The notes under the pieces were generated by a model, which did no database searches, was not told the DNA's origin, and saw nothing but the letters and a program-made list of their open reading frames with translations. From Bacillota bacterium (GTDB lineage: Bacteria; Bacillota; Clostridia; Oscillospirales; Ruminococcaceae): a DNA stretch of 28,325 bases. Shown here piece after piece: positions 15,509 to 23,479 of this stretch; position 1 is the stretch's first letter, and each line of letters opens with the position of its first letter. The DNA lies in assembly GCA_023391005.1 (NCBI GenBank), contig JAEWBS010000106.1, forward strand, positions 1 to 28,325. Reading direction: 5' to 3'. A program made the position numbers and the translations under genes.

Positions 15509-17329
15509 ATGGCTAAAAGTAAAGCAAGAGCAGCAAAGAAGAGCTTTATTAAAAATTTGTCCGTCAGTAAAAAGTTAATCGCCGGGTTTGGCGCCATGCT
15601 GCTTTTAATGGTATTGTCGACAGCGCTGTCGCTGTATAATATCCATAATATCAGCGGGCAGATCAACCTGTATAGCGTGTATACCGTTCCAAACGGCGAG
15701 CATGTGCGCAGTATGCAAGTCGGTATGCAAGGCATTCTGCACACGTTGCTTGAAGCGATCACGGCGGATAGTGCCCAGTCCTCCGAAGCGGCGCTGATCA
15801 CCGCCGAGGGTTACGGCAAGGATGTTGTAAGCGCGCTAGAGGCCTATAAAAACAACCAGCGCAACCATGACCGGGACGCGGATATTGAGCAAGTCAAAGC
15901 TGTTATCTCGCAGGCCGCGGCCCAGCGGGCTGAAATCAATACGCTGGTACGCAGCCGGTCGAGCGCCGATCTTGCCAAGGCGCTGACGTTATATCAGACG
16001 GAATATAAGCCCAGAATTGATCAGGCGATGGACATTCTGCTGGGCTTTTCAACGACGGCTAAAGACCGCGCCGCGCGTCAAAGCGCCGAGTCTCAGGCTA
16101 CCTCGGTTTTAGCATGGGTAACGCTGATCGCCTGTGCCGCGGTGTCGGCGGTGCTGACTGTTTTCATCGTCATTGCTATTCGCCGGTCGATCCTGCGCCC
16201 GGTCAACGAAATTGTCGGCGCTTACCGTGAAATAGCCAAAGGCAATATGAAGGCGCAGATCAGCTATCAAAGCCGGGACGAGCTCGGGCAGATGGCGGGG
16301 CTTATCCAAAAGACCAACGAACTGCAAAGCGCCATTATCAACGATGTGATCGAGAAGTTTACAAAAATATCGCAGGGCGATCTCCGGCTGCGGGTGGATT
16401 TGGATTATCCCGGCGATTTTGCGATGCTCAAGCAGACGATTGAAAGCACCGCCTTTACATTAAATAACACCATGCAGATTATAAACACCGCCGCCGAACA
16501 GGTCAGTGCCGGCGCTTCTCAGGTCTCCAGCGGGGCGCAGGCGTTGGCGGCGGGCTCGACCGAACAGGCGGCCTCGGTTGAAGAGCTTAACGCCTCGATC
16601 ATCAGCATCGCCGAGCAGGCGATGGAAAACTCGGACCACGTCAAAGCGGCGCACCAACAGGTTGAGCAGTCGGGTGACGGCGTCAGCAGCGGTAACGCGC
16701 ATATGGCGCAGCTCACCGAGGCCATGGCGGACATCGGCGCTTCCGCGCACCAAATCGCCAGCATCACCAAGGTAATTGAGGATATTGCGTTCCAGACCAA
16801 CATTCTGGCTTTAAACGCGGCGATCGAGGCGGCCCGCGCCGGTGCGGCCGGCAAGGGCTTCGCGGTGGTGGCTGACGAGGTGCGCAGCCTTGCCGCCAAA
16901 TCGGCCGAGGCGGCTAAGCAAACCGGCGCATTGATTCAAAACTCGGTTGCTACCGTGGCGCGCGGTACACAAATGACGGCGCAGACCGCACAGGTGCTGC
17001 AGGACTTGGGCACAAACGCGCAGCAAATTATGGATGTAATGGTTAGAATCGAACAAGCCTCCGCCGAACAGGCCGGTGCTATTGAGCAGATTAAGCTCGG
17101 GCTGTCGCAGGTCTCGGCCGTTGTGCAAACCAACGCGGCGACCGCGCAAGAAAACTCCGCGACAAGCGAAGAAATGTCGGCACAGGCCGTCACACTGCGT
17201 GAGGCGGTCGGAAGATTCCAGCTCGCAACCGATAGGGCGCGGCAGGAGATGGATATTTTGCCGTTAAGAGCATCCCCCGATGATGTCTATCCTTCGTTTG
17301 GGGTCGCTGTAGGGCAAGGGAAATATTAA
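15509..17329 (+). CDS. Methyl-accepting chemotaxis protein with four-helix-bundle sensor
   Basis: 606 residues. TM1 at about 23-42, an extracytoplasmic helical sensor of about 160 residues (4HB_MCP type) rich in Ala, Gln and Glu, TM2 at about 200-226, HAMP to about 280, a second HAMP-like segment (SQGDLRLRVDLDYPGDF) and the MA domain with hairpin tip EDIAFQTNILALNAAIEAAR near 424. The sensor has no motif that reveals the ligand. The MA domain is an ungapped paralogue of the one in the gene before it (about 14633-15361 against 16490-17218), whereas the sensors are unrelated, which suggests duplication and sensor exchange. GGAGGGA (15497-15503) precedes the ATG. The gene lies 36 bases after the first receptor and is probably in the same operon. 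Confidence 0.92.
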   Translation: MAKSKARAAKKSFIKNLSVSKKLIAGFGAMLLLMVLSTALSLYNIHNISGQINLYSVYTVPNGEHVRSMQVGMQGILHTLLEAITADSAQSSEAALITAEGYGKDVVSALEAYKNNQRNHDRDADIEQVKAVISQAAAQRAEINTLVRSRSSADLAKALTLYQTEYKPRIDQAMDILLGFSTTAKDRAARQSAESQATSVLAWVTLIACAAVSAVLTVFIVIAIRRSILRPVNEIVGAYREIAKGNMKAQISYQSRDELGQMAGLIQKTNELQSAIINDVIEKFTKISQGDLRLRVDLDYPGDFAMLKQTIESTAFTLNNTMQIINTAAEQVSAGASQVSSGAQALAAGSTEQAASVEELNASIISIAEQAMENSDHVKAAHQQVEQSGDGVSSGNAHMAQLTEAMADIGASAHQIASITKVIEDIAFQTNILALNAAIEAARAGAAGKGFAVVADEVRSLAAKSAEAAKQTGALIQNSVATVARGTQMTAQTAQVLQDLGTNAQQIMDVMVRIEQASAEQAGAIEQIKLGLSQVSAVVQTNAATAQENSATSEEMSAQAVTLREAVGRFQLATDRARQEMDILPLRASPDDVYPSFGVAVGQGKY

Positions 17330-17339
17330 GCTGTAATCC

Positions 17340-17490
17340 CCTTATGCGAGACCGCCCGGACAGGGGGGAATGATGCTCATTCATCAGGGACGTTTTATGG
17401 ATATCATTTGGCGGCACGCCTTGGTGAGGTATGCCGCCCAAGGCCCATATTTGCAAGCGGATAAGTTGGCCGGGTGCTAAGAAGGGGGCG
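17340..17490 (+). promoter_or_regulatory. Structured leader candidate upstream of the GGDEF/HD-GYP gene
   Basis: The 167-base gap before the GGDEF/HD-GYP gene contains several inverted repeats. Two are interleaved: GGCGGCA (17410-17416) with TGCCGCC (17432-17438), and GCCTTGG (17418-17424) with CCAAGGC (17438-17444). They share base 17438 and cross, so they would form either alternative hairpins or a pseudoknot. Upstream there are also a TCCCC/GGGGA pair and a TGATG/CATCA hairpin. This could be a cis-regulatory RNA. I see no match to the c-di-GMP-I riboswitch consensus as I remember it, and no T tail. Confidence 0.35.
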
Positions 17491-17496
17491 TTCCAT

Positions 17497-20256
17497 ATGC
17501 TAAAGGCAAAGAAAAATCTCGTGCCGGTGTCGGTCGCGCTTGGCCTTGTATTCGCGCTGGTGATTTTGCTGCTTTTTTCGCAGCAAAAACAACAGTTGGA
17601 TGAAGCGTTTGAAAGCATGATCACCAACAGCCTGAACATTCATACAAGCGACAACACCGCCCGGCTTGATCAGGCCATTGCCGGCGCGGGCGACGCCCTG
17701 CGCGTGGCCCAACAAGCGATTGAGCTGGCCGACCAGAACAACCTTGAGGAGGTTTTAGCGCGGATAAACGCCGTGAAGCCCAATCTATCCCTCGGGTATA
17801 TCACGGCGCAGGAACTGGCCTCGGGCGTGTTGACCCCGCTGGCACAGGGGGATGCGCAAGCGGTTCGTCAACGGTTGGCACAAGGCGAAATGGTCGTGGG
17901 CGAGATACACTATGTTGAACCGCTGGCGGGCTATTTTCTGCCCGTCATGCTGCCGCTGCAAAGGGACGGCGAGACGGTGGGCGCGCTTTATACACGCATA
18001 CCGGTGAACGGTCTGCTGCCCCAATCGCATGAAAGCGCCGTTTATCAAGATGTGCAAAGCTGTCTGATCACCTCTGATGGGCGCATTTTCTTTAACACGT
18101 TTTTACCCGATCAGGCGGGTAATCTGTTTTCGACGCTCAATGCCTATGGCCTGACTCAGGCCGAGGTTGACCATGTTGATCATATCATTCGCAGCGGCGC
18201 ACTCGATAGCGCCACCTTCGTGCGTAAGGGACAGAATTATTTCGTGTCGGCCGACCGGCTGGCGTATAACGGCTGGCATCTGGTTTGTTTCGTTCGGGGC
18301 CCCGACGTGCTGTTGCGTTCGAGCATGATCGTCAGAAGCATGATAGGGACCAGTGCGGCGTCGGTCATGCTGGCTGTCGCAGCGGCCGGCGCAATATTTC
18401 TGATGCTGCTCTCCAACAGAGACAGGCTCGAGCAGGAGCAGCGGCGCAACGTGCTGCTGGCACAGCGGCTTCGCGCCATGTTTAATCAGCACAGCGCCCT
18501 CAAAGTGGTTTTTGACGCCGCAACCGGCGCTATTGTCGATGTCAACCCCGCCATATTAAGCTATTTTGGCTATACGAAAGAAGAAGTGCTCGGACGCGGT
18601 ATTCAGGAATTTAACCTTCTGCCTTCTGAGATATTGGACCAGAAATTCAAGGCGGAATTAAACGGAGAGGTTTTGTTCTCCGCCGCGCCCCACCGCCTTA
18701 AAAACGGTAAGACAAGGCTGTTTGACGCCTACGCCTCGGTCGTTTTCGACGGGGAGAGTAAGCTGTTTTACGCCATACTCTTTGACGTGACCGACCGGGA
18801 GAGCTACCGGCATGCGCTGCTGCGGGAAAGGGAGTTTTTAAAGACGACGTTGCAGTCGATCGGCGATGGCGTTGTCACTACCGACAACCTTGGCCTTGTC
18901 ACGAGCTTAAACGGCGTGGCTGAGAAGCTGACGGGCTGGTCTAGAGACCTTGCCATCGGTAAATCCTTCACACAGGTGTTCGCGTTGCGCAATGAAGAAA
19001 CGTGGCAGCCGGTTGAAAATCCCATCCAGAAGGTGCTCGAGACCGGGCGTGTCGTGGGGCTCGCAAATCATACCGAGCTGGTCAATCGCCAGGGAATGTG
19101 TATTCCCATTGCGGACAGTGCCGCGCCCATCAAGGCCGAAGACGGGCGCACCTTTGGCGTTGTTATGGTCTTTCGTGATGTCAGCGAAGAAAAGGAATAC
19201 AACAAGCAAATAGAGTTTTTAAGCTATCACGACCCCTTGACGGGTCTGTATAATCGGCGTTATATTGAGGACATGATGGCCCGTCTCGACGCAGCGGAAT
19301 ATTTTCCGATTTCGGTTATCATGGCGGATGTCAACGGCCTTAAGATCACCAACGATGTGTTTGGCCACCGGGTGGGAGATACGCTGCTGAAAAATGTGGG
19401 GGCGCTGATAAAAGCGTGCTGCCAAAAGGCCGATGTGGCCGCCCGTTGGGGCGGGGATGAGTTTGTGCTTCTTATGCCCAAAACAGCACTTGAGGCGGCG
19501 GAGGCGATAGCCAAAAAGATTAAAGAGGCCCATATTGTCATCGAGAGCGGGAACCTGCCGCTGAGTTTGTCGATCGGATGCGCGTGCAAGAGCGGCACAC
19601 AGGGCAGCATCCAGACGGCGATGCAGCAGGCTGAAGAATATATGTATCACCAAAAACTGCTCGACGGCAAGAGCTATCGCAACGCCATCATCAGCACCCT
19701 GCTGGCCACCCTGTATGAAAAAAGCAACGAGACCGAGGAACATTCCAAGCGGATGGAAAAATATTGCCACGATATCGCCAGAAAGCTTCAGCTTTCCTCC
19801 AAGCAGATGGACGAAATTTCGCTTTTGGTGCTGCTGCATGATATCGGCAAGGTCAGCGTCAACCCCAATATTCTGCAAAAGCCCGGTGCGCTGACCCCCG
19901 CGGAATGGGATGAGATGAAGCGCCACCCTGAAATCGGCTACCGAATCGCACAGGCGACGCCTGAGCTGGCCGTGGTAGCGGATCTGATCTTATCTCACCA
20001 TGAGCGCTGGGATGGACAGGGCTATCCGCGCCGGTTAAAGGGCAGCGAGATTCCGTTGTCCTGCCGTATTCTCGCGGTGGCTGACGCCTATGACGCGATG
20101 ACCAACGACAGGGTATACCGCCGCGCGATGAGCAGTGCCGACGCCATCGGTGAGCTGCAAGAAAACGCAGGCACGCAGTTTGAGCCCCATATCGTCAGCG
20201 TTTTTATCGGGTTGCTGCAAACTGAAAATTCAGAGGGGCATTCGGTGTTTAATTAA
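17497..20256 (+). CDS. Membrane PAS-PAS-GGDEF-HD-GYP c-di-GMP enzyme
   Basis: 919 residues from the ATG at 17497, chosen because AGAAGGGGG lies just upstream; an in-frame ATG at 17431 has no ribosome site. TM1 at about 9-27, an extracytoplasmic sensor at about 30-280 (probably Cache-like), TM2 at about 283-306, PAS 1 at about 329-431, PAS 2 at about 445-568, GGDEF at about 575-735, HD-GYP from about 740 to the end. GGDEF makes c-di-GMP from GTP; HD-GYP hydrolyses it. Both look intact: RWGGDEF with the motif at 652-656 and ADVNGLKITND upstream; HD at 781-782 in HDIGK, HPEIG, HHERWDG from 834, and GYP at 842-844. The RxxD inhibitory site is changed to QKAD, so product inhibition is probably lost. 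The protein could switch between synthesis and breakdown according to its sensors. Confidence 0.93.
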   Translation: MLKAKKNLVPVSVALGLVFALVILLLFSQQKQQLDEAFESMITNSLNIHTSDNTARLDQAIAGAGDALRVAQQAIELADQNNLEEVLARINAVKPNLSLGYITAQELASGVLTPLAQGDAQAVRQRLAQGEMVVGEIHYVEPLAGYFLPVMLPLQRDGETVGALYTRIPVNGLLPQSHESAVYQDVQSCLITSDGRIFFNTFLPDQAGNLFSTLNAYGLTQAEVDHVDHIIRSGALDSATFVRKGQNYFVSADRLAYNGWHLVCFVRGPDVLLRSSMIVRSMIGTSAASVMLAVAAAGAIFLMLLSNRDRLEQEQRRNVLLAQRLRAMFNQHSALKVVFDAATGAIVDVNPAILSYFGYTKEEVLGRGIQEFNLLPSEILDQKFKAELNGEVLFSAAPHRLKNGKTRLFDAYASVVFDGESKLFYAILFDVTDRESYRHALLREREFLKTTLQSIGDGVVTTDNLGLVTSLNGVAEKLTGWSRDLAIGKSFTQVFALRNEETWQPVENPIQKVLETGRVVGLANHTELVNRQGMCIPIADSAAPIKAEDGRTFGVVMVFRDVSEEKEYNKQIEFLSYHDPLTGLYNRRYIEDMMARLDAAEYFPISVIMADVNGLKITNDVFGHRVGDTLLKNVGALIKACCQKADVAARWGGDEFVLLMPKTALEAAEAIAKKIKEAHIVIESGNLPLSLSIGCACKSGTQGSIQTAMQQAEEYMYHQKLLDGKSYRNAIISTLLATLYEKSNETEEHSKRMEKYCHDIARKLQLSSKQMDEISLLVLLHDIGKVSVNPNILQKPGALTPAEWDEMKRHPEIGYRIAQATPELAVVADLILSHHERWDGQGYPRRLKGSEIPLSCRILAVADAYDAMTNDRVYRRAMSSADAIGELQENAGTQFEPHIVSVFIGLLQTENSEGHSVFN

Positions 20257-20291
20257 AAGCGACAGCATAACAGAGGGGTCTGCCCGGCGGC

Positions 20292-20323
20292 GGGCGGCCG
20301 GTCAATATCTCTTGCCGCCCTTT
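20292..20323 (+). terminator. Weak hairpin between the GGDEF/HD-GYP and V4R genes
   Basis: GGGCGGC (20292-20298) pairs with GCCGCCC (20314-20320) around a 15-base loop, followed by only three T. It may cause partial termination or stabilise mRNA ends within the operon. Confidence 0.3.
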
Positions 20324-20358
20324 AAAACAAGTAAAATAACGTTTGCGGAGGAATCTTC

Positions 20359-20892
20359 ATGTTACATGCCTTGCGACCGGAAAAGAACCATCATATCTTT
20401 GCGTGGGAGGATCTTGGCGATATTAAGAGCGGTCGTCAAGAGCTTGGAGAAGAGATGCCGGTGCTGATATATCGTCTGATGCAGTACACCATGCTCGACG
20501 TGCTGAGCAAGGCGTATGGCGATGAGACGGCCAACCTACATTTTCGTGAGGCCGGATATCTGGCCGGTACGGCATTTGCTACGCACGCACTGGATATTCA
20601 CACCGATCTCAACACCTTTTTAGCCAGTCTGCAAAGCGTGCTCAAGGAGCTGAAAATCGGTATTCTGCGTATGGAAAACTTTGATGAAGTCACCGGCGAC
20701 ATTGTTCTGACTGTAGGCGAAGACCTTGACTGCAGCGGCATTCCCATCACGGATGAAACGGTGTGTTATTACGACGAAGGCTTTATCGCGGGCATTCTGG
20801 AAGTGTACACCGGCAAGAAATATTATGTGCGTGAGATCGATTGCTGGGCCAACGGCGACAGGGTATGCCGGTTTAGGGGCACGGCCCAATAA
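20359..20892 (+). CDS. V4R-domain small-molecule-binding protein
   Basis: 177 residues, soluble, with no signal or membrane segment. The C-terminal half is a V4R (4-vinyl reductase-type) domain: Y-D-E-G-F-I-A-G then TGKKYYVREIDCWANGDRVC. V4R domains are predicted small-molecule sensors related to the heme-NO-binding fold and are usually fused or linked to signalling modules; conserved cysteines are thought to bind a metal. Here C125, C136, C162 and C170 are present, the last two in the conserved C-x7-C at the end. The N-terminal part, helical at about 30-55, resembles other stand-alone V4R proteins. GGAGG is 6 bases before the ATG (20348-20352). The stop is 38 bases before the next GGDEF gene, so a sensor-effector pair is likely (inference). 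Confidence 0.82.
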   Translation: MLHALRPEKNHHIFAWEDLGDIKSGRQELGEEMPVLIYRLMQYTMLDVLSKAYGDETANLHFREAGYLAGTAFATHALDIHTDLNTFLASLQSVLKELKIGILRMENFDEVTGDIVLTVGEDLDCSGIPITDETVCYYDEGFIAGILEVYTGKKYYVREIDCWANGDRVCRFRGTAQ

Positions 20893-20930
20893 CAGGAATG
20901 ATCCGTCACAAGAGGGGAGGTCAAGGAGAC

Positions 20931-22193
20931 ATGGACTCGGTTGCCGATCTTTTGCAGGACTATTTGAATCACGCTGTCGATGACCCTGAGCATGCTTTCT
21001 TAGATCTGCAAAAGTTGCCCGGGGAATGGCAGACGTTTGGGGCCGGTCTGGTACATTTGACGCAATGCGTCGCCGAGACTGCCGCGTTGGCAAGGGCCAT
21101 CTCAAAAGGCCATCTAAGCACGGCACTGCCGCCTCCGAACAACGAAATGGCCGCCCCGCTTAAAGCGCTTCACGCCTCGCTCAAGCATCTGACCTGGCAG
21201 ACACAGCAAATTGTCAAGGGCGATTATCGGCAGCGCGTCGACTTTATGGGGGAATTTTCAGAAGCGTTTAATACCATGACGGCGCAGCTTGAGCGTCGGC
21301 ACGCGGCGCTTCTTGAAGAAATAGAAACCGGACGCCGCAAGACAAAGGCCTTGGAACAAAGCAACAGCCTATTTGAAATTATTGCGGGTAAAATTTCTCA
21401 ATGGGTTATTGTGGCCGACGGTGCGACTTGCGACTGGCTCTATGCCAACCAGCAGGCCGCCGACGCGTTATATAATCCCGCCTATGCGCCAAAGCTGCAC
21501 CTGTGGATGAAGCAGCAGATTAAGGCACTGGCAGGCGGTGGGCAGCCCTATGCAACCGAGCTGGAGCTGCATCAGGGGGAGGCCGGTGTTCAATATTTCT
21601 CGGTGGAGATACATCCGCTGTTCTGGTATGAGCACGGCGCTCATGTTTTTATGCTGACTGATATCAGCGCCGAAAAAGAGCGTTTGTGCCTTCTGCAAAA
21701 CGCCGCTTATATGGATATGCCGACCAGACTTTTTAACCGCAATTATGCAATGCAGGTGTTAAACGAGTGGCTGGATGAGGGCCGATCGTTCATCCTTTGT
21801 TTTGCGGATATGGATAATCTCAAATATGTCAACGATTGCTTCGGGCATTGCGAAGGGGACCGCTATATTCTTGCGGTGGCGCAGCAGCTGACGAACTTTT
21901 CTGCTGAGATTGTTTTATGCCGTGTGGGCGGAGATGAATTTCTGATTCTCGCGCAGGGCTGGAGCAGCGACGAGGCCCAAGAGCGCATGGAAGCGCTTCG
22001 CTTCAGGTTAATGGCGCACAATGATTATGATCGCAGTATCAGTTACGGTATTATTGAGGTCGGCGCCGATAACCTTTTATCGGTGCAGGACCTATTGAAT
22101 ATTGCCGATGAGAAAATGTACGACTATAAGCGCCGCTATAAAATGAGACATCAAAAACAGCGCGAACACGAAGCGGGCAACGCGCCTCGCTGA
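20931..22193 (+). CDS. Soluble HAMP-like-PAS-GGDEF diguanylate cyclase
   Basis: 420 residues from the ATG at 20931, which has GGGAGG at 20915-20920; an ATG at 20898 in frame is less well placed. There is no membrane helix. The N-terminal 70 or so residues are followed by two HAMP-like repeats (AISKGHLSTALPPPNNEM, then IVKGDYRQRVDFMGEF), a PAS domain at about 145-260 and a GGDEF domain at about 265-400. The active site is intact: FADMDNLKYVND and CRVGGDEF with the motif at 333-337. The RxxD inhibitory site is absent. HAMP modules in a cytosolic protein imply that signals come from another protein rather than through the membrane, and the V4R protein encoded immediately upstream is the obvious candidate. 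It is the last gene of the signalling run. Confidence 0.9.
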   Translation: MDSVADLLQDYLNHAVDDPEHAFLDLQKLPGEWQTFGAGLVHLTQCVAETAALARAISKGHLSTALPPPNNEMAAPLKALHASLKHLTWQTQQIVKGDYRQRVDFMGEFSEAFNTMTAQLERRHAALLEEIETGRRKTKALEQSNSLFEIIAGKISQWVIVADGATCDWLYANQQAADALYNPAYAPKLHLWMKQQIKALAGGGQPYATELELHQGEAGVQYFSVEIHPLFWYEHGAHVFMLTDISAEKERLCLLQNAAYMDMPTRLFNRNYAMQVLNEWLDEGRSFILCFADMDNLKYVNDCFGHCEGDRYILAVAQQLTNFSAEIVLCRVGGDEFLILAQGWSSDEAQERMEALRFRLMAHNDYDRSISYGIIEVGADNLLSVQDLLNIADEKMYDYKRRYKMRHQKQREHEAGNAPR

Positions 22194-22303
22194 TGCATTA
22201 AAGCAGCGCTTATTTGGAAGAGCATGTGCCGGTTGAGCGCAACCTTTAGCCAGACAGCTTTCTGAGCGTTTAAGCCCCCGGAAAGACTATTTTTCTACAT
22301 AAA

Positions 22304-22332
22304 AAAGTAGACACGGTTTTCGTGTCTACTTT
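22304..22332. terminator. Bidirectional terminator between the GGDEF gene and murI
   Basis: AAAGTAGACACG (22304-22315) pairs perfectly with CGTGTCTACTTT (22321-22332) around GTTTT. The T tail is best on the minus strand (complement of the A run 22301-22306), after murI; on plus it is short. Confidence 0.8.
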
Positions 22333-22408
22333 AAAGGGATATATTTAGTTAAACTGGGTGGCGCCGGGGCGAATTTATAGCCCGCGCAATCAAGTCGCAG
22401 TGCGGATA

Positions 22409-23203
22409 CTAGATTTTAACGACCTTGAGCGCGGTGGGCTCAAATAGGTTTAAGCGTTTTGCCACATTGACATAAACCTGCGGGTCGCCGGATGTACAGA
22501 TTGTAAAACTGCCGCGCGTTTGGTCGCTCAGTGCGTCCTGTGCCGAAAGATAATCGCGCACGGCATTGGCCTGCTCAAGCGCGGGGTTGATAAAGGTGAT
22601 CTCAGGGTAGCAGCGCTTGAAATTCTCTTCAACAATCGGGTAATGCGTACAACCCAGAATCACATGGTCAACCTTGCGGCGGGCCAGAATGTTGTCAATC
22701 TGGGTGGTGATTTCAGTATTGATGTCCTGCTCGTTAAAATCACCGCGATCGACGAGTGCGGCCAGCAGAGGGCTGCCCTTGCCCACCACCTCAATGGCGG
22801 GGTCGTGCTGGTGAATAAGCTTATCATAGTTCTGGGTGCTCACGGTGAACTCGGTTGCGATCAGCCCAACCTGTTGGATGCCCGAGCGGGCGATATAATC
22901 GGCCGCCGGAGAAACAATGCCGATGATTTTATAATCAAAGTGCGGTGTCAGCCTGTCGATAAGCGTTGAGATGGTGTTGCAGGCAATCGCCGTTACCTTG
23001 ACACCGTTTTCGCCCAGAAAGCGGAGCATGGCGCGGCTCAAGTCGGCAATCTGATCTGAGGTTTTGTTACCGTAGGGGCAGTTGGCGCTGTCGCCGAAAT
23101 AGATGATATCTTCTCCCGGCAGAATTCTTTGCAGTTCTCTGACGACGGTCAGTCCCCCGATGCCGGAGTCCATAACGCCGATGGGGCCGTTCAATTTACC
23201 CAA
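22409..23203 (-). CDS. murI: Glutamate racemase
   Basis: 264 residues, the normal length. It converts L-glutamate to D-glutamate for peptidoglycan in the cytoplasm without cofactor, using two cysteines: C75 in AIACNTIS and C185 in ILGCTHYP. Other motifs are GVMDSGIGGLT at 9-19 and YFGDSANCPYG at 35-45. The start is TTG at 23203, supported by GAGGG on minus (23211-23215) at correct spacing and by the family N-terminus beginning a few residues before GVMDSG. A promoter is visible upstream. The gene is divergent from the flavin reductase gene. Confidence 0.95.
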   Translation of the reverse strand: MGKLNGPIGVMDSGIGGLTVVRELQRILPGEDIIYFGDSANCPYGNKTSDQIADLSRAMLRFLGENGVKVTAIACNTISTLIDRLTPHFDYKIIGIVSPAADYIARSGIQQVGLIATEFTVSTQNYDKLIHQHDPAIEVVGKGSPLLAALVDRGDFNEQDINTEITTQIDNILARRKVDHVILGCTHYPIVEENFKRCYPEITFINPALEQANAVRDYLSAQDALSDQTRGSFTICTSGDPQVYVNVAKRLNLFEPTALKVVKI

Positions 23204-23325
23204 TCAAGATCCCTCGTTTCACTGCCACAGGCACAACGCCTATCAGCGGTCCCGCGGCGAATTTTAAACAGCATTCAATGCACACAAAGTAGAGCGGCCG
23301 CATTCGCTGCATACCGCCTTTAATT

Positions 23326-23353
23326 ATTATAGTACGTTGTAAAAATAATTCAA
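23326..23353 (-). promoter_or_regulatory. Promoter for murI
   Basis: On minus, TTGAAT (23348-23353) and a perfect TATAAT (23326-23331) are spaced by 16 bases. The leader would be about 116 nt. Confidence 0.55.
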
Positions 23354-23391
23354 GATCCAAGGCCTATAAGGGTCCAGTTTATTTTCAATGG

Positions 23392-23420
23392 TTGAAATTC
23401 GTTTGATATGATGGTATAAT
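23392..23420 (+). promoter_or_regulatory. Promoter for the flavin reductase lipoprotein gene
   Basis: TTGAAA (23392-23397) and TATAAT (23415-23420) are spaced by 17 bases, with a TG extension at 23412-23413. Transcription would begin about 53 bases before the ATG. Confidence 0.7.
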
Positions 23421-23479
23421 TTGTTACGCCATTTTTGGGCAAATAGTAAGAGTGAAATGCATGAGAGGAGAAAAAACTG

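Noticed and set aside
17340..17490. A known c-di-GMP riboswitch before the GGDEF/HD-GYP gene
   Set aside because: The conserved GEMM core bases as I remember them are not present; only unexplained repeats remain.
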